From assembly GCF_009617575.1 (NCBI RefSeq), contig NZ_WIXJ01000002.1:1-64000 (forward strand): a stretch of 64,000 nucleotides of DNA, in the 5' to 3' direction. The stretch is from Rhodocyclus gracilis. GTDB lineage: Bacteria > Pseudomonadota > Gammaproteobacteria > Burkholderiales > Rhodocyclaceae. A program made the translations under genes and the position numbers. Within the stretch, counting starts at the first letter, position 1, and each line of letters begins with the position of its first letter. The notes below the pieces were generated by a model that searched no databases, had not been told where the DNA came from, and saw only the letters and a list, made by a program, of their open reading frames with translations. Below are positions 42,835 to 54,060 of the stretch, piece after piece.

Positions 42835-43809
42835 TCAGACGGGCAGGCCGGCAGCGTCGAAGATGCCTTCGAAAAGGATCGAGCTGAGGTAACGCTCGCC
42901 GGAGTCTGGCAGCACGACGACAATCGTCTTGCCGGCGTATTCCGGGCGGTGCGCCAGACGCACGGCGGCGGCAGCGGCGGCGCCGCAGGAGATGCCGGCG
43001 AGAATGCCTTCTTCGCGCGCCAGACGACGGGCGAACAGGACGGCGTCTTCGTTGCTGACTTGCTCCACCGCGTCGATCAGCGACAGGTCGAGCACGGCGG
43101 GAACAAAGCCGGCGCCAATCCCCTGAATCTTGTGCGGTCCCGGTTTGATCGGCTCGCCGGCGCGGGCCTGCGTCAGCACCGGACTCGTCACCGGTTCGAC
43201 GGCCACCGACGTGATCGCCTTGCCGCGCGTCTTTTTGATGTAGCGGGAAATACCGGTGATGGTGCCGCCGGTGCCGACGCCGGAGACGAGTACGTCGATC
43301 TTGCCTTCGCTGTCGTTCCAGATTTCCGGGCCGGTCGTTTGTTCGTGGATTGCCGGATTGGCTGGGTTCTTGAATTGTTGCAGCAGGACATAGCGATCCG
43401 GCTCGGCGGCGGCAATCTCTTCGGCGCGGGCGATGGCGCCGCCCATGCCTTTGGCGCCTTCGGTGAGGATCAGTTTGGCGCCGAAGGCGGTCAGCAGCTT
43501 GCGGCGTTCGATGCTCATCGTTTCTGGCATCGTCAGCGTCAGCGGAATGCCCTTGGCGGCAGCGACGAAGGCCAGCGCGATACCGGTATTGCCGCTGGTC
43601 GGTTCGATCAGCTCTTTACCCGGCCCGAGCAGGCCGCGCTTTTCGGCATCGGCGACCATCGATGCGCCGATCCGGCACTTGACGGAATAGGCTGGGTTAC
43701 GGCCTTCGATTTTGGCGAGAACCGTTGCGGCAGCGCCGTCGGTTACGCGGTTGAGGCGAACGAGCGGCGTGTTGCCGATCGATTGTGCGTTGTTCTGGTA
43801 AAGCGCCAT
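42835..43809 (-). CDS. cysK: Cysteine synthase A
   Basis: 324 residues from ATG 43809 behind GGAGAG. It is a fold-type II PLP enzyme with [11 protein letters not shown] (PLP lysine near residue 45), [13 protein letters not shown] (phosphate/substrate loop) and [17 protein letters not shown]. It makes cysteine from O-acetylserine and sulfide. Divergent from a sulfate-binding protein gene, with cysB nearby, so CysB control is likely. Confidence 0.93.
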   Translation of the reverse strand: MALYQNNAQSIGNTPLVRLNRVTDGAAATVLAKIEGRNPAYSVKCRIGASMVADAEKRGLLGPGKELIEPTSGNTGIALAFVAAAKGIPLTLTMPETMSIERRKLLTAFGAKLILTEGAKGMGGAIARAEEIAAAEPDRYVLLQQFKNPANPAIHEQTTGPEIWNDSEGKIDVLVSGVGTGGTITGISRYIKKTRGKAITSVAVEPVTSPVLTQARAGEPIKPGPHKIQGIGAGFVPAVLDLSLIDAVEQVSNEDAVLFARRLAREEGILAGISCGAAAAAAVRLAHRPEYAGKTIVVVLPDSGERYLSSILFEGIFDAAGLPV

Positions 43810-44199
43810 GAATCTCTCCTGAAAAATCCGGCCTTCCGTGCCAAAAGGGCGGGGAATGAGCGAGAACGAGGTTGAAGAGCCAATCGGTACAAGGGGGTGC
43901 AGCAAAAGCGTCGCCATGCGGCGCAGCGCACAGTGTAGGCGGGCCGGCCCAGGCAATTAAGGACGAAAAATTCATATCGACAGATCGCTTGGCGATAAAG
44001 CCACGGTGCTATGGTCAATCTCGGCAATATGGCGGCCGCTGTGGGTGCTGCTGCCGCGGGGAGGGTGCCACGCCATGGGCGTCAATCGGAACGCGCTTAT
44101 GCGACCGCGCCTGATAAGCAAATAAAGATTCCTTCGTTCGCCGGCTCAGCGGGGCTGCATAGACTCGGCTCACGTCCATCCATTCACGAGGAATTTTCC
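43810..44199. other. Divergent promoter region cysK / sbp
   Basis: 390 bases without a supported gene. An AT-rich tract (TGATAAGCAAATAAAGATTC, about 44111-44130) lies upstream of sbp and could be a CysB-type site. No exact site is called. Confidence 0.45.
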
Positions 44200-45204
44200 A
44201 TGAAAATCAGAGGTGTTGTTGCCGGTCTTGCTCTGGCAGCGCTCTTTTCGGCCGCGCACGCCGCCGACGTCAGCTTGCTGAATGTCTCCTACGACCCGAC
44301 GCGCGAGTTCTACCAGGACTACAACACCGCGTTTTCCCGTTACTGGAAGGCGCAAAGCGGCGATAACGTGACGATCCGACAGTCGCACGGCGGCTCCGGC
44401 AAGCAGGCGTTGAGCGTGCGCGACGGTCTGGAAGCCGATGTCGTAACGCTGGCGCTGGCCTACGACATCGACGCCATCGCCGACCAGGGGCTGCTGGCCA
44501 GCGATTGGCAGAAGCGTCTGCCGCACAATGCCTCGCCCTACACGTCGACGATCGTTCTCTTGGTACGCAAGGGTAATCCGAAGGGCATCCACGACTGGAA
44601 CGATCTGGTTCGCCCCGACGTCTCGGTCGTCACGCCGAATCCCAAGACCTCGGGCGGCGCGCGCTGGAACTATCTGGCGGCATGGGGCTACGCCCTGAAG
44701 CAGCCGGGTGGCAACGAAGCCAAGGCGCGCGATTTCGTCAGCCGCCTCTATCGCAACGTGAAGGTGCTCGACTCGGGCGCGCGTGGCGCCACCATCACCT
44801 TTGTCGAACGTGGCATCGGCGACGTGCTCGTCGCCTGGGAGAACGAAGCGTATCTGGCGATCCGCGAACTCGGGCCGGACAAGTTCGACATCGTCACGCC
44901 GTCGGTATCGATCCTCGCCGAACCGCCGGTCTCGGTCGTCGACAAGGTCGTCGACAAGCACGGCACGCGCAAGGTGGCGAAGGCGTATCTCGACTACCTC
45001 TACAGCACCGAAGGGCAGGAACTGGCGGCGAAGCACTACTACCGTCCGCGCGACGCCAAGGTGGCCGCGCGCTATGCGCAGCAGTTCGGCAAGGTGAAGC
45101 TCTTTACCATCGACGACGTTTTCGGTGGCTGGCGTAATGCCCAGAAGACTCACTTCTCCGAAGGCGGCGTCTTCGACCAGATCTACCTGTCGGGCAACAA
45201 ATAA
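44200..45204 (+). CDS. sbp: Sulfate/thiosulfate-binding periplasmic protein
   Basis: 334 residues. A signal peptide ([13 protein letters not shown]) is followed by the Sbp/CysP fold: [40 protein letters not shown] and [20 protein letters not shown]. It delivers sulfate or thiosulfate to the CysTWA transporter. The permease genes are not adjacent, so it is an orphan here. Earlier in-frame starts lack a ribosome site. Confidence 0.92.
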   Translation: MKIRGVVAGLALAALFSAAHAADVSLLNVSYDPTREFYQDYNTAFSRYWKAQSGDNVTIRQSHGGSGKQALSVRDGLEADVVTLALAYDIDAIADQGLLASDWQKRLPHNASPYTSTIVLLVRKGNPKGIHDWNDLVRPDVSVVTPNPKTSGGARWNYLAAWGYALKQPGGNEAKARDFVSRLYRNVKVLDSGARGATITFVERGIGDVLVAWENEAYLAIRELGPDKFDIVTPSVSILAEPPVSVVDKVVDKHGTRKVAKAYLDYLYSTEGQELAAKHYYRPRDAKVAARYAQQFGKVKLFTIDDVFGGWRNAQKTHFSEGGVFDQIYLSGNK

Positions 45205-45216
45205 GCAGGACCGCGA

Positions 45217-46029
45217 CTAAGCCAGCAGGGCGCTGACGCCCTGCTGGCCCATGACGACACCAATGACGATAATCAGCACGCCCGAGAAATACGGCGCGTA
45301 GCGCGAGAACTGGCCAAACCCCGACCAGCGACGCGCCACCTGCTTGGCGCCCATTGCCGCCAGCACCCCGGCCGCCACCATCGTCACCGCCAGACCCACG
45401 CTGAAGCCCAGCACTAGCGTTGCGCCGAGGGCGATTTTCTTCAGTTGCAGACAGAGCAGGAGAATCGTGATCGACGCCGGGCAGGGGATCAGCCCCCCGG
45501 TCAGACCGAAAATCACGATTTCGCCGTTCGACACCTGCCGGTTGGCGAAGCGTTCGCGAATTTCCCGCGCATGTGCCCGCGCGTGCGCGTCACCGTCTTC
45601 CGCCTCGCTATGCGCGTGTGGCGCTGTCGCGACACCATGTGAATGAACGTGGCTATGGTCGTGGTCGTGCGTATGCCCATGCGCGCCCGACTGCTGGCGC
45701 CAGGTTCGCCAGAGCATCCACAACGCGACGCCGACGATCAGCACGGAGGAGGCGACTTGCAGGTACGGCTCGCTGGTTTCGACGTTCCAGCCACTACCGA
45801 AATAGAGCCCGGCCATGGCAATGAGCCAGACCACCGCCGTGTGGGAAAGCGTCGCCGACAGCCCCAGCAGCACCGCCTGTCCGACCGTGCCGCCAACGGC
45901 GACAATAAAGGCGGCCATGATCCCTTTGGAGTGGCCAGGTTCGAGGCCGTGCAAGGCGCCAAGCAGGATCGCGCTGGGCAGGAAGAGCCAGGCATTGCCC
46001 TGTTGCAGCAGCGTGGAAAACTCCGTCAT
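45217..46029 (-). CDS. rcnA: Nickel/cobalt efflux protein (RcnA-like)
   Basis: 270 residues of the NicO family, with HGLEPGHSKG in the first helices and a cytosolic histidine-rich loop (HGHTHDHDHSHVHSHG) near residues 117-132. GLTGGLIPCPASI is the second signature. It exports Ni2+/Co2+. It is divergent from an RcnR repressor, with two operators between them. A GC-rich hairpin overlaps its 3' end (45222-45247). Confidence 0.92.
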   Translation of the reverse strand: MTEFSTLLQQGNAWLFLPSAILLGALHGLEPGHSKGIMAAFIVAVGGTVGQAVLLGLSATLSHTAVVWLIAMAGLYFGSGWNVETSEPYLQVASSVLIVGVALWMLWRTWRQQSGAHGHTHDHDHSHVHSHGVATAPHAHSEAEDGDAHARAHAREIRERFANRQVSNGEIVIFGLTGGLIPCPASITILLLCLQLKKIALGATLVLGFSVGLAVTMVAAGVLAAMGAKQVARRWSGFGQFSRYAPYFSGVLIIVIGVVMGQQGVSALLA

Positions 46030-46066
46030 GTTGGCATCTCGGCGAGGTAGAATCGTATCTGAATCA

Positions 46067-46081
46067 TACTGCCCCCCAGTA
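46067..46081. promoter_or_regulatory. RcnR operator 1
   Basis: TACTGCCCCCCAGTA has the RcnR half-site layout TACT-(C-rich tract)-AGTA. It lies in the 95-base divergent region between rcnA and rcnR. Confidence 0.85.
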
Positions 46082-46086
46082 TAAAA

Positions 46087-46101
46087 TACTACCCCTCAGT
46101 A
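46087..46101. promoter_or_regulatory. RcnR operator 2
   Basis: TACTACCCCTCAGTA repeats the first operator 20 bases further right, about two helical turns apart, so two repressor tetramers could sit on the same face. Confidence 0.82.
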
Positions 46102-46124
46102 TATTTCCGGTTCGGAGTGAAGCC

Positions 46125-46397
46125 ATGGCGCACACCATCAGCAACAAGAACAAGCTGCTCGCACGGGTTCGCCGCATTCACGGCCAGACCGCTGCCTTGG
46201 AAAAACTGCTCGATGGCGGTGGCGACTGCATCGCCACCTTGCAGCAGATTGCGGCAATTCGTGGTGCGGTCAATGGCCTGATGGTCGCCGTGATCGAAGG
46301 TCACCTGAGCGAACACGTCGTGCAGGAGCCGCTTCTTGAGCAGCGGCAACAGGATCTCGACGTGGTGCTACAGGTGATCAAGTCCTATCTGAAATAA
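46125..46397 (+). CDS. rcnR: RcnR nickel/cobalt-responsive repressor
   Basis: 90 residues of the CsoR/RcnR/FrmR family. The nickel-cobalt ligand set is complete: His3, Cys35, His60 and His64, which separates it from copper (CsoR) and formaldehyde (FrmR) sensors. The repressor releases DNA on binding Ni or Co. It is divergent from rcnA, with two operators in the gap. Confidence 0.93.
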   Translation: MAHTISNKNKLLARVRRIHGQTAALEKLLDGGGDCIATLQQIAAIRGAVNGLMVAVIEGHLSEHVVQEPLLEQRQQDLDVVLQVIKSYLK

Positions 46398-46554
46398 GCC
46401 GCAAACAAATTTCTGCCTTTGTTATAACCTTTGATGCTTAAAAGCTAATAAATAATTATTGGAAAGCATATTGCAGGATTCCTACACTCTCCCCATCCCA
46501 TGAACGCCCCTCGCACACGCGACGGGCCATGACCGGATTCAGGAGAGCAGGGCC

Positions 46555-47496
46555 ATGAATTTCCAGCAGTTACGCATCATTCGCGAGACCGTCCGCCAGG
46601 ATTTCAACCTTACCGAAGTCGCGAACGCGCTATTTACCTCGCAACCCGGTGTCAGCAAGCATATCCGCGACCTGGAGGACGAACTTGGTATCGAGATTTT
46701 CGTGCGGCGCGGCAAGCGGCTGCTGGGGCTGACCGCGCCCGGCGAAGAACTCGCCACGGTCGTCGAGCGCATGCTGATCGACGCGCAAAACCTGCGCCGC
46801 ATCTCCGATCAGTTCGCCAGTCGCGAAACCGGCCGCTTCACCATCGCCACGACGCACACGCAGGCCCGCTACGCTCTGCCGCGCGTCATCAAATGGTTCA
46901 AGACCGATTACCCGAAGGTACACCTGACCCTGCATCAGGGCAGTCCGCGCGAGATCGCCGACATGCTGAGCAACGGCGAGGCCGACGTAGGCATTGCGAC
47001 GGAGACGCTCGATCAACTCCCGAGTCTGGTCGCTTTCCCTTGCTACACCTGGAACCACGCGGTGATTGTGCCGCACGGACACCCGCTGCTGGCGCGTACC
47101 GAGCCGCTGACGCTGGCGGCGCTCGCGGAATACCCGATCATCACCTATCACGAAGGCTTCACCGGGCGCGCACGCATCGACGAGAGCTTTGCCGCCGCCG
47201 GCCTCGTGCCTGACATCGTGCTCTCTGCCATCGACGCCGACGTCATCAAGACCTACGTCGCGCAGGATCTTGGCGTTGGCATCGTTGCCGCCGTCGCCTA
47301 CGACGCCGACAAGGATCGCGAACTGGCGCTGATCTCTGCCGATGGCTTGTTTCCGCCCAACACGACGCGCCTTGCCGTACGCCGCGGCACGTTTTTGCGG
47401 GCATACGCGCACGCCTTCATCGAAAAGCTCGCCCCCGAACTGAGCGAAGAAGTCGTCAAAGCCGCCATCAAGGTCGCCGCGCCGGTCGACGCGTAA
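46555..47496 (+). CDS. cysB: CysB-type LysR regulator
   Basis: 313 residues. The N-terminal helix-turn-helix (NLTEVANALFTSQPGVSKHI) and the CysB-specific cofactor region (TTHTQARYALPRVIKWFKTD; ITYHEGFTGRARIDESF) are clear. CysB activates sulfate assimilation with N-acetylserine as inducer. It lies close to cysK and sbp and is the probable regulator of both. Confidence 0.92.
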   Translation: MNFQQLRIIRETVRQDFNLTEVANALFTSQPGVSKHIRDLEDELGIEIFVRRGKRLLGLTAPGEELATVVERMLIDAQNLRRISDQFASRETGRFTIATTHTQARYALPRVIKWFKTDYPKVHLTLHQGSPREIADMLSNGEADVGIATETLDQLPSLVAFPCYTWNHAVIVPHGHPLLARTEPLTLAALAEYPIITYHEGFTGRARIDESFAAAGLVPDIVLSAIDADVIKTYVAQDLGVGIVAAVAYDADKDRELALISADGLFPPNTTRLAVRRGTFLRAYAHAFIEKLAPELSEEVVKAAIKVAAPVDA

Positions 47497-47524
47497 ATGC
47501 GCTGACGCACCTTCCTGCCGGTAG

Positions 47525-48483
<959 letters not shown>

Positions 48484-48486
48484 GCC

Positions 48487-49533
48487 TCAGGCGCTTTCTT
48501 CTTCGGGATGCACGCGCGCGCCGATGCTCAGCGCCGCGCCATCAACGTCTCCCAGATGTAGCGTGCGGCCGTCGGTGAATTCTTCCTGAATGACCGCAAG
48601 CGCCTCAAAGCCACCCGCCGGAGAGGGCGCGCCGTCGACCACGCAGCCGCACGCCTGCGGCGCGTCGCCGCCGACCCACAGTGCTTCGCCCGCCACAAGC
48701 GGCGCCTCGGAGTGCAGGCGATAGAGGTGGCGCTTGATCTTGCCGAGGTAGCGTGTCCGAGCGACGACTTCCTGCCCCGGATAGCAGCCTTTCTGGAAGC
48801 TCACGCCATCGATTTTTTCGAAATCGGCCATTTGCGGCACGAACTCTTCGCTCGTCGCTGCCACAACCAAGGGCCAGCCCGCGCGAATCTCCTGCCAGCG
48901 CCAGACAGGCGTGCCAACCGGACGGGCTTGCTTCGCCAAGGCCTGCCAGCGCGTCGGCGCATCGGCGGCATCAATGGCGATTTCGTAGCGATTTTCAGCG
49001 CGGCGCAAAACCCAACCCGTGGCGAAGTGCGCCAGCGCGAGGTCTGCGGCGGGCACCGGCAGGCCGGCGCTGGCCAGCGCCGATACGGCGTGCGGGCCAC
49101 TCAGGCCGAGCAGGACGCGCGCCGTGCCGACTTCGTCGATCTTCACCTTCGAGCGCAAGACGTAAAGGCGAAGGCGTTTGGCGATGGCGGCGCTCAAATC
49201 GGTCGCCAGGCGCAAGGTGTAGGTGGCGTCTTCACGCAGGAGGAAGAAGCTTGCCAGCATGCGCCCCTTGGCCGTGCACCAGGCCGCCGGCTGCGCGCTG
49301 GCGTCAGCGAGGCGGCGCACATCGCTCGTCAGCTGGTTGTGCAAAAACTCGCGGGCGTCGTCGCCCGAGCAACGGATCAGCGTCAAATGCGGCAGAGGAG
49401 CGAGCAGCGTTTCGCCGCTGTCTGCGCGGGCGACCTGCAGTTCGGCGGCCGCATCGCCAAAGTCGGCGATCTCGGTGTTGACGAGGCGGGCGCCAGCGGC
49501 GCCAAGGAATGCGTGCCAGTCGGGATGTGTCAT
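48487..49533 (-). CDS. ygfZ: YgfZ-like folate-binding protein
   Basis: 348 residues. It contains the diagnostic KGCYPGQEVVARTRYLGK motif with the conserved Cys, near residue 250, and a GcvT-like N-terminal fold. It supports repair or assembly of iron-sulfur enzymes such as MiaB. Convergent with the transpeptidase gene and divergent from mltG. Confidence 0.92.
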   Translation of the reverse strand: MTHPDWHAFLGAAGARLVNTEIADFGDAAAELQVARADSGETLLAPLPHLTLIRCSGDDAREFLHNQLTSDVRRLADASAQPAAWCTAKGRMLASFFLLREDATYTLRLATDLSAAIAKRLRLYVLRSKVKIDEVGTARVLLGLSGPHAVSALASAGLPVPAADLALAHFATGWVLRRAENRYEIAIDAADAPTRWQALAKQARPVGTPVWRWQEIRAGWPLVVAATSEEFVPQMADFEKIDGVSFQKGCYPGQEVVARTRYLGKIKRHLYRLHSEAPLVAGEALWVGGDAPQACGCVVDGAPSPAGGFEALAVIQEEFTDGRTLHLGDVDGAALSIGARVHPEEESA

Positions 49534-49706
49534 CGCGGCTTTCTTTCCGGTAGGGAGGGGCTATTATATGCGCGCTCCGCGCGCTGAACGTGCGACGCCG
49601 TGCCCGGATACGAGCACCGGCGAATGCTGCCAACAGACGTTGAGCTTCCCCGGATTGTTCCCCCTCTGCTCCCTCGCTTGAATCGCGGCCCTGCCGCGCT
49701 GGATCG

Positions 49707-50708
49707 ATGCTCAAAACCCTCAGGAACCTCATTTTCCTTGCCGTGCTGCTGGCGGTGGCGGCTGGCGGCGGCTTTTACCTGTGGGTGTCGTCGCCACTGA
49801 ATCTGGTCCGTTCGCCGCTCGAATTCGACATCGAGCCCGGCAGCAGCCTGCGCTCGGTGGCGCGCCAGTTGAACGAGGCGGGGATTGCCATCGATCCGCG
49901 CGTTTTTGTTTTGCTGGGCAAACTGTCCAGCGCCGAGACCTCGCTCAAGGCAGGCAGCTATGTCATCGAGAGCGGCAGCACGGCGCGCGACCTGCTGGCA
50001 AAGCTGACGCGAGGCGATGTCACGCAATCCGACCTGGCGTTCATCGAGGGCTGGACCTTCCGCCAGATGCGCGACCGTCTGGATGCCCATCCGGATCTGC
50101 GCCACGACGCGCGCGGCCTCTCCGATGCCGAGTTGCTGCGCCGCATTGGCGCACCGGAAAGCGCGGCGGAAGGGCTGTTTTTCCCCGATACCTATACCTT
50201 TGCCCGTCGCTCCAGCGATATCGACCTTCTTGCCCGCGCCTACCGCACCATGCAGCGGCGGCTGGCGCGCGAATGGGAAGGGCGCGCCAGCGGCTTGCCC
50301 TATCGCAGTCCCTACGAAGCCCTGATCATGGCCTCGATTGTCGAGAAAGAGACGGGGCGCGACAGCGACCGTCCGCTGATCAGCGCGGTCTTCGTTAACC
50401 GTCTGCGGCAGGGCATGCCGCTGCAGACCGATCCGACGGTGATCTATGGTCTGGGCGACCGTTTCGATGGCAACCTGCGCCGCCGCGATCTGACGAGTGA
50501 TACCCCCTTCAACACCTACACCCGAAGCGGCCTGCCGCCGACGCCTATCGCCTTGCCAGGGCTGGCAGCCTTGCACGCCACCCTGCATCCGGCAAACAGC
50601 CGCGCCCTCTACTTCGTGGCGCGCGGCGATGGCAGCAGCGTGTTTTCTGAAACGCTGGACGCACACAACACGGCAGTCGCTCGTTATCAGAAAGGCAAGA
50701 CGCGATGA
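49707..50708 (+). CDS. mltG: Endolytic murein transglycosylase MltG
   Basis: 333 residues with one N-terminal membrane helix ([20 protein letters not shown]), a LysM-like region and the catalytic YceG domain: [20 protein letters not shown] (Glu in VEKET), [27 protein letters not shown]. It ends growing glycan strands. First of the mltG-tmk-holB-tatD operon. Confidence 0.94.
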   Translation: MLKTLRNLIFLAVLLAVAAGGGFYLWVSSPLNLVRSPLEFDIEPGSSLRSVARQLNEAGIAIDPRVFVLLGKLSSAETSLKAGSYVIESGSTARDLLAKLTRGDVTQSDLAFIEGWTFRQMRDRLDAHPDLRHDARGLSDAELLRRIGAPESAAEGLFFPDTYTFARRSSDIDLLARAYRTMQRRLAREWEGRASGLPYRSPYEALIMASIVEKETGRDSDRPLISAVFVNRLRQGMPLQTDPTVIYGLGDRFDGNLRRRDLTSDTPFNTYTRSGLPPTPIALPGLAALHATLHPANSRALYFVARGDGSSVFSETLDAHNTAVARYQKGKTR

Positions 50709-51319
50709 AGCGCGGTCGTTTCATAACCTTTGAAGGACTCGACGGCGCCGGTAAAAGCAGCCAGATCGATCACGTGGCCTCCTCCTTGCGTGCGCGAGGC
50801 CTTGGCGTCGTAGCGACGCGCGAACCGGGGGGCACGCCGCTCGGGGAAAAGCTCCGCGAACTCCTGCTGCATGAGCCGATGCATCTGGAAACCGAGGCGC
50901 TGCTGATGTTCGCCGCCCGCCGCGAACATCTGGCGGAAGTGATCGAGCCAGCGCTGGCGCGCGGCGAGTGGGTCGTCTGCGACCGTTTCAGTGACGCCAC
51001 CTGGGCATATCAGGGCGGCGGGCGAGGGCTCGACCGTGCCAAGTTCGCACAACTCGAACACTGGGTGCATGGCCATCTGCAACCCGACCTGACCTTGCTC
51101 TTTGATCTGCCGTTTGCCGTGGCGCAAGGCCGCATCGCAGCGCAGGCTCGTGGGCTGGACCGCTTCGAGCAGGAGCGGGCAGATTTTCACGAGCGCGTGC
51201 GGGCGGCCTACCTTGAGCGCGCCGCCGCGGCGCCGCAGCGCATTCGCCCGATTGACGCCAACCGCAGCGCGGACGAGATTCGCAAAGAGATTGAAGAAAT
51301 CATCGCAAGGCTTTGTTAA
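50705..51319 (+). CDS. tmk: Thymidylate kinase
   Basis: 204 residues; P-loop [12 protein letters not shown], the DR(F/Y) motif [19 protein letters not shown], and a LID region. It phosphorylates dTMP for DNA synthesis. It overlaps mltG by four bases and shares one base with holB. Confidence 0.95.
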   Translation: MKRGRFITFEGLDGAGKSSQIDHVASSLRARGLGVVATREPGGTPLGEKLRELLLHEPMHLETEALLMFAARREHLAEVIEPALARGEWVVCDRFSDATWAYQGGGRGLDRAKFAQLEHWVHGHLQPDLTLLFDLPFAVAQGRIAAQARGLDRFEQERADFHERVRAAYLERAAAAPQRIRPIDANRSADEIRKEIEEIIARLC

Positions 51320-52413
51320 TGAAAATTACTGAGCTTCACGAAAACGTCTGGAGCGGGCTGCTTGCCCGCCGCGAACGACTGCCGCATGCGCTGCTCTTCG
51401 CCGGTCAGCAGGGCGTCGGCAAGTTCGAACTGGCGCGCGCGTTCATCGCCTTTTTGTTGTGTGAATCGCCGGCCAAGACGACGCAGGCCTGCGGTCATTG
51501 CGTCGCCTGCAACTGGCTGGCGCAGGGCAACCATCCGGACTTTCGCCTGTTGCAGCCCGCCGCCTTGAGTGAAGCGGCGGATGCCGGCGAGGATGTCGGC
51601 AAAGAGGCGGGGGAGGCGAAAGAGTCCTCGAAACGCAAGCCCAGCGCGCAGATCACCATCGACCAGGTGCGCGGGCTGGACGACTTTCTGCATGTCGGTG
51701 CGCATCGCAACGGTGTACGCGTCGTCCTCGTCACTCCGGCCGAGGCGATGAACCGCGCGACCGCCAATGCGCTTCTTAAATCACTTGAAGAACCCGCCGC
51801 AGGTATATTGTTTTTATTGGTTTCAAGCGAGCCGGCGCGGCTCCTGCCAACAATCCGCAGCCGCTGCCAGACGGTGCCGATTCCGACACCCGCACGGGAG
51901 CTTGCCGCCCGCTGGTTGGGCGATCTTGGTGTCGACGACGCCGAACGCTGGCTGGCCTTGGCCGGCGGCGCGCCGCTGCGTGCCGTCGAACTGGGGCGCA
52001 GCGGCGCGCCCGCCGATGGGCGCGCGCTGCTCGACGCACTGAGCGGCGAACTGGCCCGTGGCGACACGCTGGATGCGCTCGCCTCAGCGGCGGCTCTGGA
52101 TCGCGTGGTGAAGGCCGAAAAAGCGCTTTCGCCACTGCCGCGTCTGGTCGATTGGCTGCAACACTGGCTCTTCGATCTGACGCTCACCAGTTGTGCCCAT
52201 GCGCCACGTTACTTCGTGCGGGAGCAGGGGGCCTTGAAACGCTTGGCAGTCAGGACGACCTTGCCGCGTTTGCTGGCCTTCGAACGCAAGGCGATACAAT
52301 ATCGCGCCGAAGCCGAGCAGCCGCTCAACAGCCGGCTCTTCCTCGAAGAGCTGATGATGAGCTACGCGGCGCTTTTTTCCCCTTCTCTGACACGAGATCC
52401 GCATGCTCGTTGA
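51319..52413 (+). CDS. holB: DNA polymerase III delta-prime subunit
   Basis: 364 residues from ATG 51319; a TTG six bases earlier is less likely. The clamp-loader fold shows a degenerate P-loop (FAGQQGVGKFELA), a zinc site (CGHCVAC), and LLKSLEEPAAGILFLLVSSE, TIRSRCQTVPIP. A short acidic insertion (ADAGEDVGKEAGEAKESS) follows the zinc module. It overlaps tatD by 11 bases; the PilZ gene usual between them in betaproteobacteria is absent. Confidence 0.93.
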   Translation: MKITELHENVWSGLLARRERLPHALLFAGQQGVGKFELARAFIAFLLCESPAKTTQACGHCVACNWLAQGNHPDFRLLQPAALSEAADAGEDVGKEAGEAKESSKRKPSAQITIDQVRGLDDFLHVGAHRNGVRVVLVTPAEAMNRATANALLKSLEEPAAGILFLLVSSEPARLLPTIRSRCQTVPIPTPARELAARWLGDLGVDDAERWLALAGGAPLRAVELGRSGAPADGRALLDALSGELARGDTLDALASAAALDRVVKAEKALSPLPRLVDWLQHWLFDLTLTSCAHAPRYFVREQGALKRLAVRTTLPRLLAFERKAIQYRAEAEQPLNSRLFLEELMMSYAALFSPSLTRDPHAR

Positions 52414-53176
52414 TTCGCACTGCCACATCGATTTTCCCGAACTCGCCGACGATCTGCCGAACGTACTGGCCCGCATGCAGCAAAACGGCGTGACCAGCGC
52501 GCTGTGTGTCGGCGTGACGATTGAACATCTGCCACGCCTGCTAGCCATCGCCGACGCCCATCCATCGATTTTCGCCAGCGTCGGCGTGCATCCGGACAAT
52601 GCCGCCGATCCCGAGCCCTCGCTCGACGATCTGCTGCGTCTGGCGGCGCATCCGAAGGTGGTCGCCATTGGCGAAACGGGGCTCGACTACCACTGGCACA
52701 AGGATCGTCCGGAATGGCAGCGTCAGCGTTTTCGCACGCACATTGCCGCCGCCCGCCAGTCGGTAAAGCCGCTGATCATTCATACGCGCGAGGCCGCCGC
52801 CGATACCCTCCAGATCATGCGGGAGGCGGGGGCAGATCGTGTCGGCGGGGTGATGCACTGCTTCACCGAAGATTGGGAAACGGCGTGTGCCGCGCTTGAT
52901 CTGGGCTTTTACATCTCCTTTTCGGGCATCGTCACGTTCAAGAATGCCGTCGCCCTGAAAGAGGTCGCCAAGCGGGTGCCGCTCGATCGCCTGCTTCTTG
53001 AAACCGATTCACCGTATCTCGCGCCGGTGCCGTTTCGCGGCAAGCTCAACCAGCCGGCGTACGTTCGCTATGTGGCAGAGGAAGTGGCCCGCCTGCGCGA
53101 AATGCCGCTCGAAGAGCTCGCGGCGGCGAGCAGCGACAACTTCTTCCGTTTGTTTTCCTGTGCCCTGCGCCCCTGA
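52403..53176 (+). CDS. TatD-family metal-dependent DNase
   Basis: 257 residues. Metal ligands appear as DSHCHID, GETGLDYHWH, PLIIHTREA, MHCFTED and LLETDSPYLAP. The TIM-barrel enzyme family trims 3' ends of DNA and removes D-aminoacyl groups. The frame begins inside holB. Confidence 0.93.
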   Translation: MLVDSHCHIDFPELADDLPNVLARMQQNGVTSALCVGVTIEHLPRLLAIADAHPSIFASVGVHPDNAADPEPSLDDLLRLAAHPKVVAIGETGLDYHWHKDRPEWQRQRFRTHIAAARQSVKPLIIHTREAAADTLQIMREAGADRVGGVMHCFTEDWETACAALDLGFYISFSGIVTFKNAVALKEVAKRVPLDRLLLETDSPYLAPVPFRGKLNQPAYVRYVAEEVARLREMPLEELAAASSDNFFRLFSCALRP

Positions 53177-53241
53177 TACTGGCGAGCAGCGCACGTGTCC
53201 GGGCGCGCGACTTGCGTCGCTCCCTTGTTTCGGAGAGAGAA

Positions 53242-54060
53242 ATGAATAAGACCTTGGGCTACGTGCTCGTCGCCGGTGCCTTGATGTTGCCCCTCGCCGC
53301 GTCGGCGGGGGTGTACGACGACATGCTGACGGCACTGCGCTCCGGTGACAATGGCGCCGTCGTCGCGTTGCTTGATCGCGGAGTCGACGTCAACACGGTC
53401 GACCGCAATGGCGACACCCTTCTCATGCTGGCCGTGCGCGAAAACAATGCCGAACTGCTCGACCAGCTCCTGCTGCGTCGGGCGCGCCTGAACAGCCGCA
53501 ACCGCAATGGCGACACGGCCCTGCGGCTCGCTGCCTTTGCCGGTCAGGAGGCTTTTGTGCATCGGCTGGTCGAGGCGGGGGCGGCGGTCAATATGTACGG
53601 CTGGACGCCGCTTGCCTACGCCGCTTACAACGGCCACGCCAGCATCGTTGACTACCTGCTCAAGCGCGGCGCCGAGATCGACGCGCGAACCGAGAACGGC
53701 AGCACGGCCCTGATGGTCGCCGCGCGTAATGGCCACCAGGCGGTTGTCGAGGTGCTGCTACAGCATCACGCCAATCCCAATCTCGTCAATGAAAACAACG
53801 ACGCGGCGCTCGATTGGGCCGAACGCAGCGGCAACACGCAGATCGCAGCGCTGCTGCGGGCGGCGGGCGGTCATGCGGGGAGCGCCATCGTCATCGAGTT
53901 GGCGCCGCATTCCACAGCGCCCGCGATGGGAACCGGCGCCGACGCCGCTCCTGTCGTCACGCCGCTGGCCGTCGAGGAAAACGTGGCGGTAAAAACGGAG
54001 CCGGCCGCCGCCCACACGCACGGCGCCGGAAATGACGCCAAAAACGGCGTAGCGCGTTAG
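53242..54060 (+). CDS. Periplasmic ankyrin-repeat protein
   Basis: 272 residues: a signal peptide (LVAGALMLPLAASAG), about five ankyrin repeats (residues 30-200; for example NGDTALRLAAFAGQEAFVHR, NGSTALMVAARNGHQAVVEV) and an Ala-rich tail. Ankyrin repeats mediate protein contacts; related proteins follow tatD in many betaproteobacteria. The stop overlaps the convergent exonuclease stop by four bases. Confidence 0.9.
   Translation: MNKTLGYVLVAGALMLPLAASAGVYDDMLTALRSGDNGAVVALLDRGVDVNTVDRNGDTLLMLAVRENNAELLDQLLLRRARLNSRNRNGDTALRLAAFAGQEAFVHRLVEAGAAVNMYGWTPLAYAAYNGHASIVDYLLKRGAEIDARTENGSTALMVAARNGHQAVVEVLLQHHANPNLVNENNDAALDWAERSGNTQIAALLRAAGGHAGSAIVIELAPHSTAPAMGTGADAAPVVTPLAVEENVAVKTEPAAAHTHGAGNDAKNGVAR

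Noticed and set aside
44011-44199. N-terminal extension of the sulfate-binding protein to 397 residues
   Set aside because: The extension precedes a perfect signal peptide at ATG 44200, which has its own GAGGA ribosome site.
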